From UBA4664 sp038244585 (GTDB taxonomy: Bacteria; Patescibacteriota; Saccharimonadia; UBA4664): a stretch of DNA of 22,614 bases. The stretch spans positions 1 to 22,614 of the forward strand of contig JBBRTI010000011.1 in assembly GCA_038244585.1 (NCBI GenBank). Direction: 5' to 3'. Positions 1 through 5,699 of the stretch are shown in pieces; the first letter of the stretch is position 1, and every line of letters begins with the position of its first letter. The notes beneath the pieces were generated by a model, which was given only the letters and a program-made list of their open reading frames with translations, was not told the DNA's origin and ran no database searches. Made by a program: the position numbers and the translations under genes.

Positions 1-94
1 CACCCTGGTCGAGCAGGCTTTGGATGCGGTCTCGGTCGGTCTGCGACAGATGGTTATACCCTCCCTTAGAAGGAGTTTTTTGGGGTGTTTGCAT
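1..94 (-). CDS. IS30-family transposase, N-terminal fragment (runs off left edge)
   Basis: On the minus strand an ATG at 94 opens a frame that stays open to the window edge, about 31 residues. The visible part, YNHLSQTDRDRIQSLLDQG, resembles the first helix of IS30-type transposases, which usually open with a Tyr-x-His-Leu, then a Glu/Asp-Arg-x-x-Ile pattern and end the helix with Leu-Leu-x-x-Gly, before an HTH domain that would lie outside the window. A GGAGAG stretch sits just before the ATG but is very close to it. Family membership is from memory of the N-terminal pattern; the DDE catalytic part is not visible, so I cannot tell whether the element is intact. Confidence 0.65.
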   Translation of the reverse strand, partial: MQTPQKTPSKGGYNHLSQTDRDRIQSLLDQG

Positions 95-145
95 AGCTCT
101 CCGAGTTTAGCGGAAAGTTGCACTTCAAAACGGAATGGAGGTTAA
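1..145 (-). mobile_element. Left end of an IS30-like insertion sequence (right boundary approximate)
   Basis: The transposase start at 94 is followed (outward) by a segment at 117-140 beginning GTTGCACTTCAAAA on the plus strand. IS30-family terminal repeats commonly have a GTTGC-type inner end, so this is probably the terminal inverted repeat next to the transposase start. The partner repeat lies outside the window, so the exact end and any target duplication cannot be fixed. The next gene starts at 172, only about 30 bp beyond the presumed end. Confidence 0.45.
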
Positions 146-171
146 TTGACAATCGACGTTCGGAGAGAACA

Positions 172-1518
172 ATGAGTGTGCCAAGCGTACCGCCCTTCGC
201 TACTCGGCAGCTCCGGACGGAGCAGCTGATTAGCCATGCCATACGGTCACGCAAGTCTGACCAAGCGTCCATCCAAGCTGTTGCCGCCACCATCTATCGT
301 GATGACATGCCCCACAACGCGACGATAGGGCAGCAGATCAACGCGTTGTTCACGATCTCCTACTCCATGTTGCTGATTTCTCAGAACGTACTGGGCCATG
401 CTACAACCACGGGTCCCAACGCAAAGTATGGCAGCAGGGGACTCATTGCCGATGCTCTCGTTGCCGAAATCGCCAAGAACAACCACCACTCCTCGGCTGA
501 CCTGGCTTATATTCAGGCAGTCTTGGACACGATCGACGTCGCGAGTGACAACAACGGCCACGGTTATAGGCTGCTGTGGAACCTGCATAGCATGGCCACT
601 TCGGTTATGCAATTGCGCCGGTATGCAGAATACACTTTGCAGCCGGGTAACGCCTTGCTTGAGAGAGTTGGGATAAGTCTGAAAGCTCTTGGTCCCAGTG
701 TCGCCGACGTTAGCGACGAGGTAGCAGCCGAGCTGGCCGAAATGCGGCGTTATGGAGTTAAGCCGTCATTTTTCCAAGACGGGATGATGCACAGGCCGAA
801 CGAAGCGTGGGTTATCATGCCTCCGCCGAATTTTGTGGAAAAAAGCCTGCTCGCTTTGACGGCGCTGTCGCTCCGGAGCGAACTTTCAGATCTGGAGCCA
901 AAAGCTCAAATTATGCCCGATGGGATGGAGGCTAGCATATTCCCGATGCGAGCCATGCTCGTAATGACCATCAATCGGGATGGCCATCTCAGCCAGGGCA
1001 CCAACGGATACGCGGGTATTTCTACCCAGGAAATACTTCGCAGTGCCGGTCAGGAAGAGTGGTACGAAACCTTGCGCCTGATGCAGCTGATGCGGCTCTA
1101 TGATCTGGTGGTGCCGATCGAATCGGTCGCAACGCTACCGACCTGGCCACAACAGAGTCCTGGCCGCATATTGTCGGGTCTAGTCAAGAAGGTTGCAAAA
1201 CTGAACTTGACGCCAGATCTTATTCTCCCCCGGCTGAAGCTTCTGCAGAACTCTCATCTGCTCCATGAGCAGCTCGAGCGAGAAGTCGATCTGGCAATCG
1301 ATGACACACGTGAACGGGCGCTCATGCACCGACACGATGTCGTCGATCACATCAGGCACCTGCCAGTCGGCAAGTCGCCAACCCCGGCGGCCCGCGAGCG
1401 GGCGCGGGAAGCTTTGGGCATCGAATTGACTGATCACGAAACCTACGTTAGGCCGCATAAGCGTGGCGCAGGCGACGAAATCAAGTCTCATCGTGCCGTC
1501 CGTCGCAGCACCCGATAA
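172..1518 (+). CDS. Protein of unknown function, 448 aa
   Basis: I do not recognise the family. The start is set at ATG 172 because GGAGAG (162-167) lies 4 nt before it; an in-frame TTG at 118 would lengthen the protein by 18 residues but falls inside the presumed IS30 terminal repeat. The sequence is mostly helical and soluble, with no signal peptide and no convincing membrane segment. Noticeable parts are a His/Asn-rich stretch (KNNHHSSADLAY), a repeated 'M-x-L-M-R-L' region in the middle third, and a very basic C-terminus (KRGAGDEIKSHRAVRRSTR). Codon use and GC content resemble the rest of the window. It follows the IS end directly and is followed by hairpins, so it is probably a single-gene unit. 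No function is proposed. Confidence 0.75.
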   Translation: MSVPSVPPFATRQLRTEQLISHAIRSRKSDQASIQAVAATIYRDDMPHNATIGQQINALFTISYSMLLISQNVLGHATTTGPNAKYGSRGLIADALVAEIAKNNHHSSADLAYIQAVLDTIDVASDNNGHGYRLLWNLHSMATSVMQLRRYAEYTLQPGNALLERVGISLKALGPSVADVSDEVAAELAEMRRYGVKPSFFQDGMMHRPNEAWVIMPPPNFVEKSLLALTALSLRSELSDLEPKAQIMPDGMEASIFPMRAMLVMTINRDGHLSQGTNGYAGISTQEILRSAGQEEWYETLRLMQLMRLYDLVVPIESVATLPTWPQQSPGRILSGLVKKVAKLNLTPDLILPRLKLLQNSHLLHEQLEREVDLAIDDTRERALMHRHDVVDHIRHLPVGKSPTPAARERAREALGIELTDHETYVRPHKRGAGDEIKSHRAVRRSTR

Positions 1519-1530
1519 ATCGTTCGAACG

Positions 1531-1558
1531 CCTTACCTCCCTCATTACGGAGGTAGGG
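1531..1558 (+). terminator. Hairpin after the 448-aa gene, no U-tract
   Basis: The arms 1531-1540 and 1549-1558 (CCTTACCTCC / GGAGGTAGGG) pair over 10 bp with one wobble and an 8-nt loop, starting 12 nt after the stop codon. No T-run follows, so it may stabilise the 3' end rather than terminate by itself. Confidence 0.45.
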
Positions 1559-1626
1559 CATCTACCTAAGTCTATGAGCCTAAGGTTCACTGATTTAGGC
1601 AGTATTCAAATCTTTAAAGCGGCCGA

Positions 1627-1646
1627 TTGAAGCATCAGGACAGATA
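1627..1646 (+). repeat. 20-bp direct repeat, copy 1
   Basis: TTGAAGCATCAGGACAGATA. The second copy is at 2866-2885 with a single C/T difference. Similarity extends upstream: both copies are preceded at the same distance by TTTAA and a G/C-rich spacer. The two copies lie in intergenic DNA in the same orientation and flank the divergent 108-aa/128-aa gene pair. Confidence 0.7.
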
Positions 1647-1660
1647 TACCAAGTCCCAAA

Positions 1661-1700
1661 AAGACGGCCCGGAAGTCACAATGACTACTGGGCCGTCTTT
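1661..1700. terminator. Bidirectional intrinsic terminator
   Basis: AAGACGGCCC (1661-1670) pairs perfectly with GGGCCGTCTT (1690-1699), and AGTCA/TGACT forms a second stem inside. On the plus strand only TTT follows. On the minus strand the stem is followed by a T5 run, so it works better against leftward transcription, although it lies behind a first leftward terminator at 1765-1793. Confidence 0.65.
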
Positions 1701-1764
1701 AATCTTCGCCTGTGCGCATAACGGCGAGAACTCGCTACCCAACTAATGTTGTAAATATAATGAC

Positions 1765-1793
1765 AAAAAACACCCCCAGTTAACGTCTGGGGG
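1765..1793 (-). terminator. Intrinsic terminator of the 108-aa gene
   Basis: Read on the minus strand, CCCCCAG (1793-1787) pairs with CTGGGGG (1779-1773) around a 7-nt loop, and a T6 run follows after two bases. It lies about 70 bp beyond the stop codon of the minus-strand 108-aa gene. Confidence 0.85.
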
Positions 1794-1863
1794 CGAGACG
1801 ATTGAAGTGCCGGGGCGGGTTGATGGCTGTAAAAAAGTGGAGAGTGGCGTTTTCGATGACGCT

Positions 1864-2190
1864 TTAAGCGACCTCGTATAAGGTCAGCTCCGAGTTGTCG
1901 CCCCACTTGAGGGAATTGTCACCGGCGATGACGCCGATGAAGATTAACCCAGGAGTAGCCGCTATCACCGACGCGTTAACGCCTTCGCCGAGGTTGTTGG
2001 TGGCCGAGTACAACCAGGTAGTGCCACAGCCTGCCATGGGTGGTCCGGAGTACTGCAATTCGGTGCAGTGACCGTATTCGTTGGGGTCGGCATCGCCGCC
2101 GCAATTGGCGCAAGCCGATGCTGATGGTCCGATGATGATCAGGTGCTGCACGATGTGCTGCGGCAGTGGTCCTGTCTGCAACTTAGACAT
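1864..2190 (-). CDS. Small Cys-rich protein of unknown function, 108 aa
   Basis: The family is not recognised. The gene is well supported: AAGGAG with a 4-nt spacer precedes the ATG, a near-consensus promoter lies upstream and an intrinsic terminator downstream. The protein has C27, C30, C42 and C55 with H41 nearby (CANC, then GHC, then GCG), which could form a small zinc-binding knuckle, followed by a hydrophobic, Gly/Ala-rich stretch (around 79-90) that is too short and polar at its edges to be a clear membrane helix. It is transcribed divergently from the 128-aa membrane protein, with the two -35 boxes 22 bp apart, so the two genes may be co-regulated. Zinc binding is an inference from Cys spacing only. 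Confidence 0.75.
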   Translation of the reverse strand: MSKLQTGPLPQHIVQHLIIIGPSASACANCGGDADPNEYGHCTELQYSGPPMAGCGTTWLYSATNNLGEGVNASVIAATPGLIFIGVIAGDNSLKWGDNSELTLYEVA

Positions 2191-2256
2191 GCTTCTCCTT
2201 AGTCGGGAAATGCCTTACTCTGTCAAGGTGTCTCACCGGGAGGTGAAAGTGCCATA

Positions 2257-2285
2257 ACTATAACACAGCCAAATGCATTTGTCAA
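2257..2285 (-). promoter_or_regulatory. Sigma70-type promoter of the 108-aa gene
   Basis: On the minus strand TTGACA (2285-2280), a 17-bp spacer and TATAGT (2262-2257). Predicted transcript start is near 2250, leaving a leader of about 60 nt that contains a small TCACC/GGTGA hairpin (2233-2246). Confidence 0.8.
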
Positions 2286-2307
2286 TAATCACGTGTAGCA
2301 TTCCGCA

Positions 2308-2336
2308 TTGACAAGTCAATGTTCTTATGCTATTAT
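2308..2336 (+). promoter_or_regulatory. Sigma70-type promoter of the 128-aa membrane protein gene
   Basis: TTGACA (2308-2313), a 17-bp spacer and TATTAT (2331-2336). It is back to back with the promoter of the 108-aa gene. The block AATGTTC..ATGCTATTATATT around the -10 recurs almost unchanged upstream of the gene at 4496. Confidence 0.85.
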
Positions 2337-2401
2337 ATTTCCCGACGCCCATCTTGGGCTGACCTGCCATTTCCACGCACCTTCAAAAGTTGGGGATCCC
2401 C

Positions 2402-2788
2402 ATGCCGTCCATGACTCTGACCCAAATCATCCTCGCCGTCTTCGCCATCTTGTACGCCGCAACCATTGCGTTGTCCACGCTACACATCGTCAAGGACTAC
2501 GTCTACGGCAGTCACACGATCAGCCTTCCCGAGATTGCGTGGCTGTCTTTCAGCGTCATGCTTGAGACCGTCTTGCTTTGTCTTGCGACGCCATACGCCC
2601 ACTGGGGCGCCGGTGCCATCGCTCTTGCCGCAATCGGCACGCCGCTCGTCTACGCCGGAACTTTACGGTTCGCAAGTCACCTGCAGCGCACTCGTATCAA
2701 TGACCCGTTTCCGCTGCGACAGAGCGCTTACAGCCTAGGACTCTTTGGTCTCGGCTTCGTGCCATTTCTCGGCAGTTTCTACGTCTAA
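2402..2788 (+). CDS. Small polytopic membrane protein, 128 aa
   Basis: Family not recognised. Four hydrophobic segments are visible: TLTQIILAVFAILYAATIAL, EIAWLSFSVMLETVLLCLA, a Gly/Ala-rich segment starting WGAGAIALAAIG, and a C-terminal one ending GLFGLGFVPFLGSFYV. The length fits a compact four-helix membrane protein with almost no soluble part. The ATG at 2402 is preceded by GGGGA (2392-2396); a TTG at 2390 or an ATG at 2411 are other possible starts. It has its own strong promoter and a strong hairpin after the stop, so it is an independent unit, divergent from the Cys-rich protein gene. A role as holin-like or transporter-like protein cannot be told from sequence. Confidence 0.75.
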   Translation: MPSMTLTQIILAVFAILYAATIALSTLHIVKDYVYGSHTISLPEIAWLSFSVMLETVLLCLATPYAHWGAGAIALAAIGTPLVYAGTLRFASHLQRTRINDPFPLRQSAYSLGLFGLGFVPFLGSFYV

Positions 2789-2804
2789 CCCCCAACTACC
2801 TCCT

Positions 2805-2839
2805 CCTGGTGCTAGTGTCACTCCGACTCTAGCACCAGG
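2805..2839 (+). terminator. Perfect 11-bp hairpin after the 128-aa gene
   Basis: CCTGGTGCTAG (2805-2815) pairs with CTAGCACCAGG (2829-2839) around a 13-nt loop. It lacks an immediate T-run (the next T4 is at 2852-2855), so termination is likely but not certain. Confidence 0.6.
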
Positions 2840-2865
2840 TCTGACCCGAGATTTTAAGCCAACGC

Positions 2866-2885
2866 TTGAAGTATCAGGACAGATA
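2866..2885 (+). repeat. 20-bp direct repeat, copy 2
   Basis: TTGAAGTATCAGGACAGATA, one mismatch to 1627-1646. It lies between the hairpin of the 128-aa gene and the promoter of the DUF2130 gene. Confidence 0.7.
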
Positions 2886-2946
2886 GCGCAAAGGCAGGTG
2901 TGAGAGCCTGGTAGTCGCAAATGACGGCAGGGCTGCAAGTTGAGTG

Positions 2947-2952
2947 TATAAT
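2947..2952 (+). promoter_or_regulatory. -10 box of the DUF2130 gene
   Basis: TATAAT at 2947-2952, about 57 bp before the start codon. No good -35 is seen at 16-18 bp; ATGACG at 2921 is too far away. It is the only consensus -10 box upstream of the gene. Confidence 0.55.
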
Positions 2953-3008
2953 AGCGCCACGGCTACAAATGGCAGATATGACCAATCCGCAGAGATAAGG
3001 AAATACAC

Positions 3009-4289
3009 ATGAATACCATTACCTGTCCGAAATGCGGCCACGAAATTGAAATAAACAAGGCCCTCGAGGACCAAATTGAAGCCCGGGTTATTGCGGGTGA
3101 GCGCCACCGTCATGAGGGGGAAGTTGCTCAAATCAGACTGGAGCAGACCGCGGCCCTAGCCCAGGAACGCGCCGCCGCCGACGCGCAGGCAGCCAAAAAA
3201 CTAGAGGCTGACAAAGAGCTCTTACGTTCGCAAGCCGCAGCGGACCTGGAGCTAGAACGAACCAGGCTCGTCCAAGAGGCCGCTAACGCGCAACGGCGGG
3301 CCAGCACCGAGCAAGCGGGCATTATTCAGACCCTCAGAGACGACGCCGAGGCGTCGCGCCAAGACAACGCCAAACTGCGTACTGACCTGTCTGAGATGAT
3401 GAAACAACTGCGGGAAGAACGGCAGGCCCGGGCCAACTCTGATATGGAAGCGGCGAGGAAACTCCTTGAGAGTGAAACCCAGATCCGTGACCAGGCTACC
3501 CGCAACGCCGACGAAAAGTACCGTCTCAAGGAAGCGGAGAAGGACAAGCAGATCGCTGACATGAAACGGTCGCTCGATGAGGCCCAGCGCAAAGCCGCGC
3601 AAGGCTCCCAGCAGAACCAAGGCGAAGTCTTGGAGCTCGAGCTGGAAAACAGCCTGCGCGAGAGCTTCCCGAACGACCAGATAGACGAGGTCAAGAAAGG
3701 CGTACGTGGGGCGGATGTTATCCAAACCGTTAGGAACAAACATCTGGCCGCCTGCGGTACCGTCTTGTACGAGACGAAAAACGGCAAATGGCAACCGGCC
3801 TGGGTAGCGAAGTTCAAGCAGGATATCCGCGAGGCCAACGCCAATATCGGCGTCATCGTGTCAGCGCAAATGCCTCCCGAATACGGTGACATGAAGCAGC
3901 TGGATCCTAACCTGTGGGCCGTCAAACCCGCTCTTGCACCGGTTTTGGGCGCCGCACTTAGGGCCACGATTCTGCAAGTTGACGCGGCCAACAATATGAA
4001 CGCCGGCAAAGACGCCAAAATGGAGACGCTCTACCAGTTCTTGGTCGGGCCGGAGTTCAGACACCGTATTGAGGCCATCGTCGAGAATTACAGCAACCTG
4101 CAAAGTGAGATGGAAAGGGAAAAGCGGGCGTCCGCGTTGCGGTGGGCCCGCCAAGACAAATCCATCCGCGCTGTCATCGACAACACCATCGGTCTCTACG
4201 GCGACTTCCAAGGTATCACCGACCGCGCTTTGCCGGCCATCAAGACCCTTGAGTTAACGGACGGAGACGACGAAGCCGAGGACGACTGA
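3009..4289 (+). CDS. DUF2130-family coiled-coil protein, 426 aa
   Basis: The N-terminus MNTITCPKCGHEIEI carries one CxxC knuckle, typical of DUF2130 proteins. Residues ~20-215 form a long charged coiled coil rich in Ala, Glu, Arg and Gln. The conserved C-terminal domain (about 220-425) starts with the LELENSLRESFPNDQIDEV block and contains the RGADVIQTV and 'VLYETKNGKWQPAWVAKFKQD' type segments, where ADxIQ plus the E-T-K arrangement suggests a restriction-endonuclease-like fold, and ends in an acidic tail. Length and domain order fit the family, whose function is not established. The ATG is preceded by AAGG with a normal spacer. It has its own -10 box and lies in a region of single-gene units. 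A DNA-related role is inference from the nuclease-like motif only. Confidence 0.85.
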   Translation: MNTITCPKCGHEIEINKALEDQIEARVIAGERHRHEGEVAQIRLEQTAALAQERAAADAQAAKKLEADKELLRSQAAADLELERTRLVQEAANAQRRASTEQAGIIQTLRDDAEASRQDNAKLRTDLSEMMKQLREERQARANSDMEAARKLLESETQIRDQATRNADEKYRLKEAEKDKQIADMKRSLDEAQRKAAQGSQQNQGEVLELELENSLRESFPNDQIDEVKKGVRGADVIQTVRNKHLAACGTVLYETKNGKWQPAWVAKFKQDIREANANIGVIVSAQMPPEYGDMKQLDPNLWAVKPALAPVLGAALRATILQVDAANNMNAGKDAKMETLYQFLVGPEFRHRIEAIVENYSNLQSEMEREKRASALRWARQDKSIRAVIDNTIGLYGDFQGITDRALPAIKTLELTDGDDEAEDD

Positions 4290-4330
4290 GCCTGGCTAAT
4301 TCTCGGTCGACAACAGCCAGACAAGTGAAA

Positions 4331-4381
4331 ACCCCATTAGCATGAGCTCCATCTTAAGGGTGGACTCACTGCTAGCGGGGT
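4331..4381. terminator. Long imperfect hairpin after the DUF2130 gene
   Basis: ACCCC (4331-4335) pairs with GGGGT (4377-4381). Inside, TTAGCA/TGCTAG-type, TGAG/CTCA and TCCA/TGGA helices continue to a small loop near TTAAG. The whole is about 51 nt with a few bulges. On the plus strand only TAGTTTAT follows; on the minus strand a T4 follows. A smaller CTGGCT/AGCCAG hairpin at 4292-4320 precedes it. It may be a terminator for the DUF2130 gene or an unrelated structured element. Confidence 0.45.
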
Positions 4382-4421
4382 AGTTTATCGTAATACCATT
4401 CCAGCAAGGATACGGTCAAAA

Positions 4422-4449
4422 ACGACAATAACAATGTTCATGCTATTAT
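4422..4449 (+). promoter_or_regulatory. Promoter of the 255-aa HTH protein gene
   Basis: TATTAT (4444-4449) with ACGACA 16 bp upstream (4422-4427). The -10 region is nearly the same as at 2319-2341: AATGTTC then ATGCTATTATATT, differing by a 2-bp gap. The -35 is poor, so the shared block itself may be the recognised element. Confidence 0.6.
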
Positions 4450-4495
4450 ATTACGGCAAGCTGCCACATCCGCACCGACAGATAGGGGGATTGAC

Positions 4496-5263
4496 ATGCC
4501 TGCTGCGCAACCTTATTCGCTAAATGGAATGGCCAGGCGATTGGGCATTGGCTACGGCTGGGTTCTGAAGTACAAAGAGCCGCAATTTGAGCCCGATGCC
4601 GATGGGTGCTACTCAATCGTCTGCTGGCAGAAGCTCCAGGCGCGTCACGAAGCCTTTATGCGGCTGCCGGAGATAGGCGACATGATGACACTGGGAGTGG
4701 CAGCCAAGGTATTGCTATGTTCCCGCCAGCACCTTTTAAAACTTGTAGAGACGCATGACTTGCCACTCGTAACGTGCCGCACACTGCCTAGGCGTGTCGT
4801 TTCGGCCGTGCCGGATGCGACAATGCGGGAGCTCGCCATTCTACTGCCGGAGTTCGCTCCGAAAGACATGTCGACCATCGAAGACCTGCGCTGGAAGACC
4901 CATTGGTCCCACGCCTACGTTACTACACACTTGGCGGCTTCGGCTGTCCCACGGGGGACTTTCCGCTGCGTCAGCAATGGTCACTTACTGCTTCACTACC
5001 GGCGGACTCAAGCCGTTGCCCTACTGGGCTATAAGCCACTGGATATTCCAGCCACCGGCAATCACTTAACGGCTGGTGCGATCGAAAAGTTGTTGGGCCG
5101 GCCTGACGGCTGGGCGAGACGACGGCTAAGCCGAGCCGATTTACGCAGCCAAGCGACATTCATGCTCGATGGCTCCGGAGCAATCCGTCTCCATTATCCG
5201 TACAAGGTCTACTTGAGCCTGAAAATCGAATCCGACTATATAAGACGGAAGCAGGCGGCATAG
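4496..5263 (+). CDS. Protein with about four helix-turn-helix/wing-like modules, 255 aa
   Basis: ATG 4496 follows AGGGGGA (4484-4490) at good spacing. By eye the protein splits into four units of 50-60 residues, each a short helical pair followed by a beta-hairpin-like wing: (1) 7-55, helices YSLNGMARRLGIGYGWVLKY and wing DADGCYSIVCW; (2) 64-105, MTLGVAAKVLLCSRQHLLKL and TCRTLPRRVV, the best match to excisionase/MerR-type HTH_17; (3) about 135-180, WSHAYVTTHLAAS and VSNGHLLLHYRR; (4) about 190-245, LTAGAIEKLLGRPDGWARRR and DGSGAIRLHYPYKV. This suggests a tandem DNA-binding protein, perhaps a regulator or recombination accessory factor. No catalytic motif is seen. It has its own promoter and terminator. 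Repeat boundaries are visual estimates. Confidence 0.75.
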   Translation: MPAAQPYSLNGMARRLGIGYGWVLKYKEPQFEPDADGCYSIVCWQKLQARHEAFMRLPEIGDMMTLGVAAKVLLCSRQHLLKLVETHDLPLVTCRTLPRRVVSAVPDATMRELAILLPEFAPKDMSTIEDLRWKTHWSHAYVTTHLAASAVPRGTFRCVSNGHLLLHYRRTQAVALLGYKPLDIPATGNHLTAGAIEKLLGRPDGWARRRLSRADLRSQATFMLDGSGAIRLHYPYKVYLSLKIESDYIRRKQAA

Positions 5264-5286
5264 ACTGATGCCGTCATCACAGCTTA

Positions 5287-5330
5287 CGGCCCGCAGGAGC
5301 ATATTCCACGCTTCTGCGGGCCGCTTTCAA
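5287..5330 (+). terminator. Intrinsic terminator of the 255-aa gene
   Basis: CGGCCCGCAG (5287-5296) pairs with CTGCGGGCCG (5314-5323), extended inside by AGC/GCT, and is followed by the pyrimidine-rich CTTTC. Strong GC stem 24 bp after the stop codon. Confidence 0.85.
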
Positions 5331-5346
5331 TTTGCAAGGTATAACA

Positions 5347-5375
5347 TTGACTTTTGTACTACAAAATGGTATCTT
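5347..5375 (+). promoter_or_regulatory. Promoter of the 41-aa protein and hammerhead transcript
   Basis: TTGACT (5347-5352), 17-bp spacer, TATCTT (5370-5375). Predicted start near 5382, giving a leader of about 90 nt before the ATG at 5474, then the ribozyme. It lies just after the terminator of the upstream gene, so the ribozyme RNA has its own promoter. Confidence 0.75.
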
Positions 5376-5473
5376 ACAGGCTGACTTTTGCCGAATGCTA
5401 ATTGGTTCCAAAAACTCAGCAAATCGACAAGGAGCCAGATCCCCCGCCCGCCTATCATAGGAGCACTACTCGC

Positions 5474-5599
5474 ATGAATAATTTCATCGATGCAATCTGG
5501 GACGATATCTATGCCAAGCGCTATTGGCCAGGAACGATTATCGCCAGCATTGTTGTGCAGACGGTGTGGCAGCTTGTCACAACCGGCTTATTATTTTAG
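5474..5599 (+). CDS. 41-aa single-pass membrane protein
   Basis: The frame reads MNNFIDAIWDDIYAKRYWPG followed by a 21-residue hydrophobic segment (TIIASIVVQTVWQLVTTGLLF) that ends the protein, so it is a tail-anchored mini-protein with a short amphipathic head. AGGAG (5459-5463) precedes the ATG by 10 nt. An in-frame TTG at 5402 would give 65 aa, but the added part is Pro-rich, has no SD and looks non-coding. The gene lies between its own promoter and a hammerhead ribozyme that begins 15 nt after the stop. No homology recognised; phage or toxin-like small membrane protein are possibilities but unproven. Confidence 0.55.
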   Translation: MNNFIDAIWDDIYAKRYWPGTIIASIVVQTVWQLVTTGLLF

Positions 5600-5613
5600 G
5601 TTGGCTAATCCGT

Positions 5614-5698
5614 TTGCTGTTTTACTCTATGAATGTGCGCTCACCGCGCAAAGTTCGTACTGACGAGTCCAAAAGGACGAAAGTAACAATGCCCAGCA
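5614..5698 (+). ncRNA. Type III hammerhead ribozyme
   Basis: All core elements are present in order. Stem III 5' strand TTAC (5622-5625) and U5626, then cleavage nucleotide C5627 (triplet CUC). Stem I is TATGAA (5628-5633)/TTCGTA (5654-5659) with one G-U pair, an internal loop TG/AAG, then TGCGC (5636-5640)/GCGCA (5646-5650) capped by TCACC. CUGACGA is at 5660-5666. Stem II is GUCC/GGAC (5667-5670, 5675-5678) with loop AAAA. GAAA is at 5679-5682, its last A pairing with U5626. The stem III 3' strand GTAA (5683-5686) pairs with TTAC. An outer TGCTG (5615-5619)/CAGCA (5694-5698) helix beyond an internal loop extends stem III. Cleavage is predicted between 5627 and 5628, 28 nt after the stop of the 41-aa gene. 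The open end is at stem III, hence type III. The stem I internal loop facing a short stem II loop is the usual layout for the tertiary contact of fast natural hammerheads. Activity is inferred. Confidence 0.92.
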
Positions 5699-5699
5699 G

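Larger units (their letters stand above)
1519..1863. other. 345-bp intergenic region with three hairpins and a repeat copy
   Basis: No gene is supported here. It holds a 10-bp hairpin at 1531-1558 (one G-T pair, no T-run), a weaker stem GCCTAA/TTAGGC at 1578-1600, one copy of the 20-bp repeat at 1627-1646, a 10-bp hairpin with a nested AGTCA/TGACT stem at 1661-1699, and a minus-strand terminator at 1765-1793. It separates the plus-strand 448-aa gene from the converging minus-strand 108-aa gene. Confidence 0.7.

Noticed and set aside
3326..4018. A 230-codon frame antisense to the DUF2130 gene
   Set aside because: Its Ser/Leu/Arg-rich composition is the usual shadow of a charged coiled-coil gene; no SD.
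5402..5473. TTG-initiated extension of the 41-aa protein to 65 aa
   Set aside because: The added residues are Pro-rich with no SD; the AGGAG at 5459 points to ATG 5474.
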